A stretch of 64,000 nucleotides of DNA, taken from the NCBI RefSeq assembly GCF_013387495.1, contig NZ_JABZEE010000006.1, forward strand, positions 1-64,000. The letters are read 5' to 3'. Each line of letters begins with the position of its first letter. Within the stretch, counting starts at the first letter, position 1. Both the position numbers and the translations under genes were made by a program. The notes under the pieces were generated by a model. That model was not told the DNA's origin. It made no database searches and worked only from the letters and a program-made list of their open reading frames with translations. Below, in pieces: positions 19,010 to 27,084 of this stretch. The DNA comes from Streptomyces sp. PKU-EA00015 (GTDB lineage: Bacteria > Actinomycetota > Actinomycetes > Streptomycetales > Streptomycetaceae).

Positions 19010-19372
19010 ATGGACGGAGCCGGACTGTCGCAGAGGGAGCGCGCGATACTGGCCGGGATCGAGGAGCAGTTGCGGACCGACCTGCTGCTCGACCGCCACC
19101 TCAGGACCATGCGCCCGGGACTGCCGTACACCGAAGCTCCTGGCCTGCTCCGCGGGCGTCTGCTCGCCATCGGCACCGGCCTCGCGGGCGCCATGACGGC
19201 GGTACTGCTGGTGATGGCCGCGTCGTCCTCGTCGCCCGCCCTGATCTGGGCGTTCGCCGCGACCTGGGTGCTCACACTGAGCGGACTGGGTCTGCTGGTC
19301 TGCCGGTGGTCACGGCGGCTTGCCGCCGGACAACCGGACACGGACCGCCCCGACGGCGACGCGCAGGACTGA
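19010..19372 (+). CDS. DUF3040-type small membrane protein
   Basis: This 120-aa protein starts at ATG behind GGAGGCG. The opening LSQRERAILAGIEEQL and the following D-rich segment match the DUF3040 pattern of actinobacterial small membrane proteins. Two hydrophobic helices are visible at about residues 52-72 and 77-97, followed by a charged tail. The function of this family is unknown. It is followed by a hairpin and a convergent operon. Confidence 0.75.
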   Translation: MDGAGLSQRERAILAGIEEQLRTDLLLDRHLRTMRPGLPYTEAPGLLRGRLLAIGTGLAGAMTAVLLVMAASSSSPALIWAFAATWVLTLSGLGLLVCRWSRRLAAGQPDTDRPDGDAQD

Positions 19373-19396
19373 GCCCGGAGCCCTACGGTTCCGGGC
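19373..19396. terminator. short hairpin between convergent genes
   Basis: GCCCGGA (19373-19379) and TCCGGGC (19390-19396) form a perfect 7-bp stem with a 10-nt loop, directly after the DUF3040 stop and 8 bases before the end of the convergent DUF6766 gene. Confidence 0.5.
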
Positions 19397-19404
19397 CGTC
19401 GGTG

Positions 19405-20112
19405 TCAGCCCTCGACGCCCGTCGCATCGTGGGACGAGCCAACCGGCTTCGACTCCGGTGAACCCCGCTGGCGGAGATAGACCGACAGGATGACCATCGA
19501 CGCCACGGCCAGCAGTTCCGACTGCCAGTTCTGCAGCGTGCGGTCCCAGAAGTCGGCCGACAGGACGTACTGGCCCCAGCTCATAGGCGCCTGCAGTCCC
19601 CGCAACTGCTCCTCGTTCAAGGCGACCATGCCCGTGATCGACTGGGCGGCCCACGAGGCGAGGAAGATCGTGCCCATGACGAGGCCGAGGGAGCGCGAGT
19701 ACAGCGTCTGACGCAGCCCGCCGGTGAAGGCCGAGCGGGGGGAGTCTGGCCGCGCGAAGGGGCCCGTCCGTTGTTCCCGGTCCGATTCGGTGCCCGCCTT
19801 GTGGAGCTGTTTGGACTCCGGCGACCCCAGCTGCAGCAGCCAGACCGTGAGGAAGATGAAGAGGAAGAACTGCAGGTACTCCGACTGCCAGTTCTCCGTC
19901 ACGTCCACCGCGAACCGCGACGAGGTGACGTACTGCCCGAACCCGATCGCGTGGAGGTGCTCGGCGGTGAGCTCGCTGTTGAACTTGGCGTGTCCGGCGA
20001 ACGCCTGCCCCACGAGCGTGAGCAGGAACGCCGCGCCGAATACCAGGGTCAGACCGTTCTGCTGCAGGGTCCTGAGGAGGGGGCCGCGCGAGGCGGACTG
20101 CTGATCGCTCAA
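19405..20112 (-). CDS. DUF6766-family membrane protein
   Basis: This 235-aa protein has four predicted hydrophobic helices in two similar halves. Each half carries a related GQYV...NWQSE.L segment (about residues 60-78 and 180-198), which suggests an internal duplication. Sequence style (SPESKQ, NWQSEYLQFFLF) fits the DUF6766 family; its function is unknown. The start is TTG at 20112 within a TTGA overlap with the 28-aa gene upstream, and no better start is present. It is the last gene of a four-gene operon. Confidence 0.78.
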   Translation of the reverse strand: MSDQQSASRGPLLRTLQQNGLTLVFGAAFLLTLVGQAFAGHAKFNSELTAEHLHAIGFGQYVTSSRFAVDVTENWQSEYLQFFLFIFLTVWLLQLGSPESKQLHKAGTESDREQRTGPFARPDSPRSAFTGGLRQTLYSRSLGLVMGTIFLASWAAQSITGMVALNEEQLRGLQAPMSWGQYVLSADFWDRTLQNWQSELLAVASMVILSVYLRQRGSPESKPVGSSHDATGVEG

Positions 20113-20195
20113 CGGTGCAGCACCCCCAACGCGATGAAGTACGCGAGCCCCAGCCCCACCACGGCGAGGCAGAGGACGAACAGGAACCGTGTCAT
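20109..20195 (-). CDS. 28-aa single-pass membrane micro-protein
   Basis: The frame reads MTRFLFVLCLAVVGLGLAYF and eight more residues to a TGA at 20109-20111. Almost the whole peptide is one hydrophobic helix with a positive N-terminus and an HR end. The ATG at 20195 is 4 bases after the lipoprotein stop and has GGGGGA upstream. Its stop overlaps the TTG start of the DUF6766 gene by 4 nt, which is hard to explain unless this frame is translated. It is below usual annotation size limits. It may assist the DUF6766 membrane protein. Confidence 0.6.
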   Translation of the reverse strand: MTRFLFVLCLAVVGLGLAYFIALGVLHR

Positions 20196-20199
20196 CCGC

Positions 20200-20613
20200 T
20201 CATTCCCCCTTCACTTCGCAGCTGTAGGGCAGGCCGCCCGTCCTCGGTCGGCAGCCGGCCGCGGTGATCCGCCAGCCGTCGGGGAAGACGGACAGGAAGA
20301 GCGTGTCGTGCCGCAGGACCACGCGGGCCTGACGGCCGTAGACGTCGACGCGTTCGACCGCGCCGCCCGCGGGCACCTCGGCATCATTCAGCGCGGCGGG
20401 ACACGCCGTCTTCGCGGAGTCCTCGAGCTCCTCCACGGTCCCGGGGGCGAGAACGGCGCAGGCGCGCCCGGTCTGTCCCGAGCGCAGCGCCGCCTCGAAC
20501 CGTTCGACGGCACCGGAGGCGGCGCTCTCGCGCTCGGTGACCGAGGCGCACCCGCTCAGCAGAAGCAGCCCCGCCGCGGCGGCGGCGGGGCACAGGTACG
20601 GACGGTGCGGCAC
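20200..20613 (-). CDS. small lipoprotein, 137 aa
   Basis: This protein starts at GTG five bases after the DUF6479 stop. The signal sequence ends in a lipobox LLSGC with the lipidated Cys at about residue 22. The mature part includes two more Cys pairs and the phrase LSVFPDGWRITAAGC, which resembles small Streptomyces lipoproteins encoded beside membrane genes of unknown role. It is expected to be anchored on the outer face of the membrane. It is the second gene of the four-gene operon. Confidence 0.78.
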   Translation of the reverse strand: MPHRPYLCPAAAAAGLLLLSGCASVTERESAASGAVERFEAALRSGQTGRACAVLAPGTVEELEDSAKTACPAALNDAEVPAGGAVERVDVYGRQARVVLRHDTLFLSVFPDGWRITAAGCRPRTGGLPYSCEVKGE

Positions 20614-20617
20614 CGGG

Positions 20618-21010
20618 TCAGCCGCCGTGGCCGCCGCTGCCGAAGGCTCCGCCGCTCTCGTCGGAGTCGCGCGGCGGCTCCTTCTCGGGTGCGAGCCTGG
20701 ACGGCATGTTCCCGTAGCCGTGCAGTTCGTGGGGTGTCAGGCGTCCGGGGGCCTGGTGGCCCTGGGTGGGGTCCACCTCGTCCGGCTCGAGACGGCTCTC
20801 GTAGTGGGTCTGGTGCTCGGGCGGAACAGGTTGCTCCTCCCGTGTCGGGGGTGTGTCGCGCCGCCTTCTCGCGCCCACCTGCCAGACGACCCACACGAGC
20901 AGGACCAGCAGGCCGAGCACGACGAGAAGGAAGACGATGACCGCCGGTGCTCCCTCGCCCGCGGCGAGCAGCGTGGCGGCGTCCTGAGCCGTTTGACTGT
21001 AAGTGGCCAT
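20618..21010 (-). CDS. DUF6479-family single-pass membrane protein
   Basis: This 130-aa protein has an extracytoplasmic N-terminus, one helix at about residues 24-46 (VIVFLLVVLGLLVLLVWVVW), a basic stop-transfer RRRR and a Pro/Glu-rich tail. The LTPHELHGYGN motif near residue 90 is characteristic of Streptomyces DUF6479 proteins. The ATG at 21010 opens the operon that continues through the lipoprotein, the 28-aa protein and DUF6766. Its function is unknown. Confidence 0.8.
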   Translation of the reverse strand: MATYSQTAQDAATLLAAGEGAPAVIVFLLVVLGLLVLLVWVVWQVGARRRRDTPPTREEQPVPPEHQTHYESRLEPDEVDPTQGHQAPGRLTPHELHGYGNMPSRLAPEKEPPRDSDESGGAFGSGGHGG

Positions 21011-21028
21011 GACTATCGCGTACCCATT

Positions 21029-21048
21029 CTGGCTCTCTTAAGAGCCAG
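21029..21048. promoter_or_regulatory. 8-bp inverted repeat upstream of the DUF6479 operon
   Basis: CTGGCTCT (21029-21036), CTTA loop, AGAGCCAG (21041-21048). It lies 19 bases upstream of the DUF6479 start and 84 bases beyond the lacI stop. It could be an operator for the small-protein operon or a weak terminator for lacI. Being so close to the start codon favours a regulatory role. Confidence 0.4.
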
Positions 21049-21131
21049 TATGGACCCGGACGCCCTAATGGACGCCGCAGGCCGGAGCCCTTTCGTCGTC
21101 CAGCATGCGCGGGCCTGCGATCCCGGGGAAG

Positions 21132-22214
21132 TCAGGGCCGGGAGCCGTGGACCGGTGCCGTGCTCTCCCGTTCGATCAGCTCCGGCAGCGGCACCTGGAC
21201 CGAGCGGGCCGTGCCGCCGTCGAGCAGCGCCGTGAGCTCCTTGGCCGCGATACGGCCGAAGGCGACCGGATCGCGGGAGAGCGCGGTGAGGTAGGGGTGC
21301 ACCATCCGGCAGAGCACGGAGTCCTCCCACGACACGATCGACACGTCCGCGGGCACGGCCAGGCCCAGGCCCGCGACGACGGCGGCGCCGGCCGCGGCCA
21401 TCACGTCGTTGTCGTAGACCAGCGCCGTGGGTGCGGCCTTCGACGCCAGGACGCGCCGGGTGACGGCGGCGCCTTCCGTGTCGGAGTAGTCCGTGGTCAC
21501 CGACCGCACCCCCGTCAGCCCGCGCCGCTCCGCCTCGTCGCGCAGCGAACGGATGCGCCGGTCGGTGTGGGCCAGCGAGGGCAGCCCCGCGATGTGCACG
21601 ATGCGGTGGTGGCCGAGCTCGTGCAGCCGGCCGACGACATGCGCCATGGCGCCGGTGTCGTCGGCCCGCACCTCCGAGAGGTTGGGGTGCCGGTCGGGCA
21701 GCCCCCCGATGACCACGCCGGGCAGCCCCAGCTCGTCGAGGAGGGCCGGCCGCGGGTCGTCCGTCCGGGGGTCGACGACCAGCACGCCGTCGACCCGGTG
21801 CTCGGCCCACCAGCGGCGGTGGACCGCGCACTCGGCGGTCACGTCGTCCACCATCTGGAAGAGCAGGCCCAGCTGTCGCTCGGCCAGGACCTCCTGGATG
21901 CCGGAGATGAGCTGCAGGAAGAACGAGTCCACGCCGAGTGTGGTCGCCGGGCGGGCCACGACCAGGCCGACGGTCGCCGCGCCTTCCCCCGACAGGGCAC
22001 GCGCGGCGGTGCTGGGGCGCCAGCCGAGCTGCGCGGCGACGCGGCGGACGCGGTCGCGGGTGATCTCCGAGACGCCCGGGCGGTCGTTGAGCGCGAAGGA
22101 CACCGCGCTCTCCGAGACACCGGCCCGCTGTGCGATGTCCTTCATCGTCGGCCGCCGGGCGGGAGTGCGCCTCGGCTGCGAAGTGTCCCTGGCGGACGGG
22201 GTGTTGGCAGTCAC
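21132..22214 (-). CDS. LacI-family transcriptional regulator of the glycan locus
   Basis: This protein is 360 aa from GTG 22214, which follows GGGAAGGGG. The helix-turn-helix near residues 22-60 reads MKDIAQRAGVSESAVSFAL, and the linker ends in ARALSG as usual for LacI proteins that insert a hinge helix. The rest is the periplasmic-binding-type sensor domain. It is divergent from a sugar ABC transporter/glycosidase operon. The two LacI-type palindromes in between make it the probable local repressor, released by an imported oligosaccharide. Confidence 0.9.
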   Translation of the reverse strand: MTANTPSARDTSQPRRTPARRPTMKDIAQRAGVSESAVSFALNDRPGVSEITRDRVRRVAAQLGWRPSTAARALSGEGAATVGLVVARPATTLGVDSFFLQLISGIQEVLAERQLGLLFQMVDDVTAECAVHRRWWAEHRVDGVLVVDPRTDDPRPALLDELGLPGVVIGGLPDRHPNLSEVRADDTGAMAHVVGRLHELGHHRIVHIAGLPSLAHTDRRIRSLRDEAERRGLTGVRSVTTDYSDTEGAAVTRRVLASKAAPTALVYDNDVMAAAGAAVVAGLGLAVPADVSIVSWEDSVLCRMVHPYLTALSRDPVAFGRIAAKELTALLDGGTARSVQVPLPELIERESTAPVHGSRP

Positions 22215-22315
22215 CCGGACCCCTTCCCAAGTCTCCGTGCCCGCGTGGGCGGGCCGGTGCACGGGCATCCTATGGCCTGTGCGCTGGGCCGGTCGAAACA
22301 GTCGCCGATCAATGA

Positions 22316-22329
22316 CTAAAGCGCTTGAG
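22316..22329. promoter_or_regulatory. LacI-type operator 1
   Basis: CTAAAGCGCTTGAG is a 14-bp near-palindrome (one mismatch) with the CG centre typical of LacI-family operators. It lies between the divergent lacI and sugar-transport genes. Confidence 0.7.
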
Positions 22330-22339
22330 CCACATCAGC

Positions 22340-22353
22340 CTAAAGCGCATTAG
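22340..22353. promoter_or_regulatory. LacI-type operator 2
   Basis: CTAAAGCGCATTAG is a second copy sharing CTAAAGCGC with operator 1 and also one mismatch from perfect symmetry. It starts exactly 24 bases after the first. The 332-base gap 22215-22546 holds no gene apart from these sites; TTGACT at 22432-22437 could be a -35 element but has no matching -10. Confidence 0.7.
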
Positions 22354-22546
22354 TCGATCGCGGCAAGAAGTATCCATTAGCCCTCTGACCTGCTGTGATG
22401 TCGCCAGGCTGGAATTTGTGCGACGAATCTGTTGACTTTCTCCGCCGACCCCGTGCAAGGTCTGCTGGGCGTGCGCAGCCGGCCACCTCTTCGAGCCGGC
22501 CGCCGTATCCCTCATGCGTCTGTGCCGAGCAAAGGAGCCGTTCACC

Positions 22547-23845
22547 GTGCGCATCAACCGCAGGGCCTTCGCCGTCATCGCCGTCATCGCCGTCGTCCTG
22601 CCGCTGAGCGCCTGTGGCGGCGGCTCCGGTCCGGGCGCGGCCGACGGCTCCGGCAAGATCGAGGGCAAGGTCGAAGGCGAGATCACCTTCCAGACCTGGA
22701 ACCTCCAGGCCAACTTCAAGGACTACTTCAACGGCCTCATCGCCGAGTTCGAGAAGCAGAACCCGGGCACCGAGGTCAAGTGGGTCGACCGGCCGGCCGA
22801 GGGCTATGCCGACAAGATCAGCGCCGACGCGGCCGGCGGCACCCTGCCCGACGTCGTCAACGTCTCGCCCGACCTCGTCGCCCCCCTCGCCAAGGCGGGC
22901 CTCGCGCTGGACCTCGACAAGGCGGCGCCGCAGTACAAGAAGGAGTACCTGCCGGGTGCCTGGCAGGCCCACGAGGTGCCGGGCGTCGAGGGCACGTACG
23001 CCTTCCCGTGGTACCTCAACACCGGTCCGCTCTTCTACAACAAGCGCCTGCTGAAGGAGGCGGGGCTCGACCCCGAGAAGCCCCCGACCACCTACGGCGA
23101 GGTCTTCGACTACGGCCTGAAGACGGCCGAGAAGAGCAAGGGCAAAGTCGCCACCCTCGCGAACGTGCCCACCATCGAGGACTTCGGCCGCTACGGCGTC
23201 CCCCTGATGAACGAGGAGGGCACCGGCTTCGCGTTCAACGACGCCAAGGGTGTCGAACTGCTCACCCGCTACAAGGAGTTGTTCGACGCGGGAGCCCTGG
23301 ACGCCCAGGCGCTGACCGCGACCCCCGAGTCCGCCGGCCACAAGTTCCTCACCGAGTCCGTCGCCATGAACCCCGGCAGCGCGCTCGACCTCGGCAAGTT
23401 CAAGAAGGAGGCCCCGAGCCTCTACGAGAACATCGGCATCACGGACCAGATCACCAGCACCGGCAAGGCGAACATGTACGTCATGGGGGTGATGGTCAAC
23501 GCCCGGACCGAGCGGAAGCCCGCCGCCGTCGCCTTCGCGCACTTCGTGACCGACGCGACCCGCCAGATGGAGTTCGCGAAGCAGGTCGCCATCTTCCCGA
23601 GCACCGCCGGCTCCCTCGACGACCCGTACTTCACCAAGGAGGACGGCACCGACGAGACCCGGGTGCGCATCGCGGCGGCCAAGTCCCTGAAGAGCGCGGT
23701 CAACTACACGCCGGTGCTGTTCAGCGAGCAGATGAAGACCGAGCTGCGCAACGCGGTCGCCCGCGCCCTGCAAGGGAAGCAGAGCCCCGAGGAAGCGCTT
23801 GACAACGCTGTCAAGTCGTGTGACCGGCTGCTGAAGCAGAGCTGA
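22547..23845 (+). CDS. sugar ABC transporter substrate-binding lipoprotein (CUT1)
   Basis: This 432-aa protein starts at GTG behind AAAGGAG; the in-frame ATG at 22514 would precede that ribosome site. The signal peptide ends in a lipobox LSAC with Cys23. The mature protein has the extracellular solute-binding family 1 fold (ITFQTWNLQANFKDYFNGL, and later LPDVVNVSPDL). It should capture an oligosaccharide at the cell surface and hand it to the two permeases encoded next. No ATPase is encoded here; Streptomyces CUT1 systems commonly share MsiK. The genes around it suggest N-glycan fragments as cargo. Confidence 0.93.
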   Translation: MRINRRAFAVIAVIAVVLPLSACGGGSGPGAADGSGKIEGKVEGEITFQTWNLQANFKDYFNGLIAEFEKQNPGTEVKWVDRPAEGYADKISADAAGGTLPDVVNVSPDLVAPLAKAGLALDLDKAAPQYKKEYLPGAWQAHEVPGVEGTYAFPWYLNTGPLFYNKRLLKEAGLDPEKPPTTYGEVFDYGLKTAEKSKGKVATLANVPTIEDFGRYGVPLMNEEGTGFAFNDAKGVELLTRYKELFDAGALDAQALTATPESAGHKFLTESVAMNPGSALDLGKFKKEAPSLYENIGITDQITSTGKANMYVMGVMVNARTERKPAAVAFAHFVTDATRQMEFAKQVAIFPSTAGSLDDPYFTKEDGTDETRVRIAAAKSLKSAVNYTPVLFSEQMKTELRNAVARALQGKQSPEEALDNAVKSCDRLLKQS

Positions 23846-23869
23846 CCGACCGAGCTGATCGACACCGCC

Positions 23870-24841
23870 ATGAAGACCTCCACCGCCTCCGAGGCGATCT
23901 CGTCCGGCCCGGCCGCGTCCGGCCCGGCGCCCGGGAGCCCCGGCTCCCCCGAGCGCCGGGCCGGCGGCGCCGTCCGCCGCCATCTGCCCTCCAGCCCCTG
24001 GCTGTTCGCGGCGCCCGGCCTGCTCGTCGTCGGCGCGTTCGTCCTGTACCCGTTCCTCAGCACCCTGGTCAACGCGTTCACCGACCGGCGCACGCTCGTC
24101 CCCGGCCGGTTCGTGGGTCTCGCCAACTTCCGCGAACTGCTCGATGACGAGATGTTCTGGATCGGCCTGCGCAACAGCACCCTCTACGTCCTCGGTGTCG
24201 TGCCCGCACTGGTGATCCTGCCGCTGCTCCTGGCGATGCTCGTGCAGCGCCACATCCCCGGCATCACCTTCTTCCGCTCCGCCTTCTACACCCCGGTCGT
24301 CGCCTCCGTCGTCGTGGTCGGCCTCATCTGGGTGTGGATGCTGGACGACCGCGGCCTGGTGAACGCGGTGCTGGAGGCGGTGGGCGTCGGCCGGATCGGC
24401 TTCCTCAGCGACCAGTGGCTCCTGTTGCTGAGCGCGATGGCCGTCACGGTCTGGAAGGGCCTCGGCTACTACATGATCATTTATCTGGCGGCGCTGGCCA
24501 ACGTCCCGCGCGAGCTGCACGAGGCCGCGGCCGTCGACGGAGCCGGACCCGTACGCCGCTTCTTCTCCGTCACCGTCCCGGCCGTCCGCTCCACCATGGT
24601 CCTCGTCGGGGCGCTCTCCGCCGTCGCCGCCTTCAAGGTCTTCTCCGAGGTCTACCTGATGGCCGGGCCCAGCGGCGGCCCGGCGGGCGAGGACACCACG
24701 CTCGTCATGCTCGTCCAGCGCGTCGGCACGGGCCTGTCCGGCCGCGTCGGCTACGCCTCCGCCATCTCCGTCGTCGTCTTCGTCGTCACCGTCGCGCTCA
24801 TGCTCCTCGTGCTGCGCGCCGACCGGAAGGAGGACGCGTGA
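23870..24841 (+). CDS. sugar ABC transporter permease (CUT1, MalF type)
   Basis: This 323-aa protein has a Pro/Ser-rich cytoplasmic N-terminus and six predicted membrane helices. The EAA loop ELHEAAAVDGAGPVRRFF lies near residue 218 and docks the ATPase. The ATG at 23870 has a weak ribosome site and may be translated by coupling with the gene upstream (24-nt gap). Its stop overlaps the next permease start (GTGA). Confidence 0.92.
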   Translation: MKTSTASEAISSGPAASGPAPGSPGSPERRAGGAVRRHLPSSPWLFAAPGLLVVGAFVLYPFLSTLVNAFTDRRTLVPGRFVGLANFRELLDDEMFWIGLRNSTLYVLGVVPALVILPLLLAMLVQRHIPGITFFRSAFYTPVVASVVVVGLIWVWMLDDRGLVNAVLEAVGVGRIGFLSDQWLLLLSAMAVTVWKGLGYYMIIYLAALANVPRELHEAAAVDGAGPVRRFFSVTVPAVRSTMVLVGALSAVAAFKVFSEVYLMAGPSGGPAGEDTTLVMLVQRVGTGLSGRVGYASAISVVVFVVTVALMLLVLRADRKEDA

Positions 24842-25698
24842 GCAACCGGGGCATCACCGACGCCGAGGGCAAGCGCATCCCCGCCACCCAGCTCGTCTTG
24901 CGCTACGTCCTGCTGCTCGCCGTACTCGCGCTGACCGTCGGGCCCTTCCTTTGGCAGCTGTCCACCTCGCTCAAGGGTCCGCACGAGGACATCTTCAGCT
25001 CACCGCCGCGGTTCCTGCCGAGCGATCCGACGATCGGCAACTACACGCGCGTCGCCGAGACCATCCCGGTGTGGGACTACGCGTTCAACTCGCTCAAGGT
25101 CGCCGTCGCCAACGTCGTCACCAACTGCGTGGGCGCCGCCCTCGCGGGCTACGCGCTCGCCCGGCTCAGCTACCGCGGACGCAGGGCCGCCACCCTGGCG
25201 TTCATCCTCGCCATGCTCGTCCCCGTCGAGGGCATCATCATCGCCCAGTTCACCACCATGCGGGACCTCGGCCTCAACAACACCCTGCTCGGTGTACTGC
25301 TGCCCGGGTCGGTCGCCGCGCTGAACGTCCTGCTGATGCGCAACGCCTTCCTCAATCTCCCGCAGGAGGTGGAGGACGCCGCCTTCGTCGACGGCGCCGA
25401 CGTCTGGCAGCGGTTCGTGCGCATCGCGCTGCCCTCGGTCCGGGGCACCCTCGCCGTGGTCGCCATCTTCGCCTTCATGGGCGCGTGGGACGACTTCCTG
25501 TGGCCCCTGATCGTGCTCAGCGACCCGGAGAACTTCACCCTCACCATCGGCCTCAACTACCTGCACGGCACCTTCGCCAACGACGAACGGCTCGTCGCGG
25601 CGGGCACGATCATCGCCGTGCTGCCGCTGATCGTCCTCTTCGCCTGCCTCCAGCGGTTCTTCTTCCGCGGCGTCGGCGAGGGCGCCGTCAAGGGCTGA
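24838..25698 (+). CDS. sugar ABC transporter permease (CUT1, MalG type)
   Basis: This 286-aa protein starts at GTG 24838 behind AAGGAGG, overlapping the previous stop. Six membrane helices are visible. The EAA loop EVEDAAFVDGADVWQRF near residue 180 marks the second permease of CUT1 importers, and FFFRGVGEGAVKG is a typical MalG-like C-terminus. It forms the membrane channel together with the upstream permease. Confidence 0.93.
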   Translation: MSNRGITDAEGKRIPATQLVLRYVLLLAVLALTVGPFLWQLSTSLKGPHEDIFSSPPRFLPSDPTIGNYTRVAETIPVWDYAFNSLKVAVANVVTNCVGAALAGYALARLSYRGRRAATLAFILAMLVPVEGIIIAQFTTMRDLGLNNTLLGVLLPGSVAALNVLLMRNAFLNLPQEVEDAAFVDGADVWQRFVRIALPSVRGTLAVVAIFAFMGAWDDFLWPLIVLSDPENFTLTIGLNYLHGTFANDERLVAAGTIIAVLPLIVLFACLQRFFFRGVGEGAVKG

Positions 25699-25734
25699 CC
25701 GACACCACGACGAGACTTGGGACACCGCCTCTCC

Positions 25735-27003
25735 ATGAGCTCCGCCCTGCGCTTCGGCGCCAACTACACCCCCAGCGAGGGCTGGTTCCACCACTGGCTG
25801 GACTTCGACATCGACGCCGTGCGCGCCGACCTCGACTCCGTCGCCGGCCTCGGGCTCGACCACATCAGGGTCTTCCCGCTCTGGCCGCTCTTCCAGCCCA
25901 ACCGCGCCCTCATCCGCCCGCGCGCCGTCGACCAGCTCGTCCGACTCGCCGACGCCGCGGCCGAACGCGGCCTCGACGTCAACGTCGACGGACTGCAGGG
26001 ACACCTGTCCAGCTTCGACTTCCTGCCCGCCTGGACCCAGACCTGGCACCGGCGCAACATCTTCACCGACCCCGATGTCGTCGCCGGACAGGCCGCGTAC
26101 CTGCGCACGCTCGCCGAAGCCCTCGCCGACCGGCCCAACTTCATCGGCATGACCATCGGCAACGAGATCGCCCAGTTCGCCGCGGGACCCCACCCCGACC
26201 CCGACCGCGTCACCCCCGAGCAGGCCGGTGGCTGGCTGGAGCGGCTGCTCGCGGCCTGCGAGGAGGGCGCGCCGGGCCGGATGCACCTGCACGCCGAGTA
26301 CGACGCCTCCTGGTACCAGGACGACCAGCCCTTCACCCCCGCCCACGCGGCCCGGATCGGCCCCGTCACCGCCGTGCACTCCTGGGTCTTCAACGGCACG
26401 GCCCAGCGGCACGGCCGCACCGGCACCGCCACCGAGCACCACGCCGCCTACCTCATCGAGCTGTCCAAGGCATGGGCGCTGGACGCCCGCCGGCCCGTAT
26501 GGCTCCAGGAGGTCGGCGCGCCCGCACCGCACATCCCGGCCGAGCACACCGCCGCCTTCACCGAGGCCACCGTCGCGGGCGCGCTGGACTGCCCGGACGT
26601 ATGGGGCGTGACCTGGTGGTGCTCCCACGACGTCTCCCGCTCACTGGCCGACTTCCCCGAACTCGAGTACAGCCTCGGCCTGCTGACCAACGACCGGAAG
26701 GTGAAACCGGCCGGACGGGCCATCGCCCGCATCACCGAGGCGTGGCGCGGACGCGAGCACCGCCCCGCGCCCCGCACGACCGCCCTCGTCGTCGACGCCG
26801 GCGACGAGGACACCGCGCCCCGGCGCTCGGTGTGCGCCCCCGGCGGCCCCGTCTTCGAGGCCTTCGCGCGCCTGACCGCCGACGGGGCACGACCCACCAC
26901 CGTCCTGGCGAGCCGCGCCGGCGACCGGGATCATCTCGCCGCCCGCGGCATCACCGAGGTCGTCACCCCCGAACAGGCCGGCGTCACCCCCGAGCCGGCC
27001 TAG
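25735..27003 (+). CDS. GH5-family glycoside hydrolase (GH5_18-like, probable Man-GlcNAc beta-mannosidase)
   Basis: This 422-aa protein starts at ATG 25735; a TTG 18 bases earlier is possible. It has no signal peptide, so it acts in the cytoplasm. It is a TIM-barrel enzyme with the acid/base Glu144 in TIGNEIAQF and the nucleophile Glu259 in VWLQEVGAP, the clan GH-A pattern of GH5. The opening FGANYTPSEGWFHHWLDFD and GHLSSFDFLPAW resemble subfamily GH5_18. A bifidobacterial member of that subfamily is known to cleave the Man-beta-1,4-GlcNAc core of N-glycans. The gene's place between a sugar importer, a GH85 and a GH38 fits that job. The subfamily call is from memory of motifs and needs alignment. 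Confidence 0.8.
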   Translation: MSSALRFGANYTPSEGWFHHWLDFDIDAVRADLDSVAGLGLDHIRVFPLWPLFQPNRALIRPRAVDQLVRLADAAAERGLDVNVDGLQGHLSSFDFLPAWTQTWHRRNIFTDPDVVAGQAAYLRTLAEALADRPNFIGMTIGNEIAQFAAGPHPDPDRVTPEQAGGWLERLLAACEEGAPGRMHLHAEYDASWYQDDQPFTPAHAARIGPVTAVHSWVFNGTAQRHGRTGTATEHHAAYLIELSKAWALDARRPVWLQEVGAPAPHIPAEHTAAFTEATVAGALDCPDVWGVTWWCSHDVSRSLADFPELEYSLGLLTNDRKVKPAGRAIARITEAWRGREHRPAPRTTALVVDAGDEDTAPRRSVCAPGGPVFEAFARLTADGARPTTVLASRAGDRDHLAARGITEVVTPEQAGVTPEPA

Positions 27004-27039
27004 GGGGTTGTCCGGCCCTGATCCACCGGACAACCCCCT
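27002..27039 (+). terminator. strong terminator after the GH5 gene
   Basis: AGGGGGTTGTCCGG (27002-27015) and CCGGACAACCCCCT (27026-27039) form a perfect 14-bp stem with a 10-nt loop. The left arm starts within the GH5 stop codon. It divides the import/GH5 part from the GH85-GH38 part, which suggests either partial read-through or a separate promoter in the 45 bases that follow. Confidence 0.8.
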
Positions 27040-27084
27040 CGCACCGCACCGTAAGCCGTCCACGACACGATACGGAGCACCGTC

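Noticed and set aside
22432..22437. TTGACT as a -35 element for the sugar-transport operon
   Set aside because: No acceptable -10 hexamer lies 16-19 bases downstream, so it was noted only inside the operator entry.
22340..24520. 726-codon minus-strand open frame over the binding-protein and permease genes
   Set aside because: It is antisense to a signal-peptide lipoprotein and permease with intact EAA loop. Composition is biased and no motif is present.
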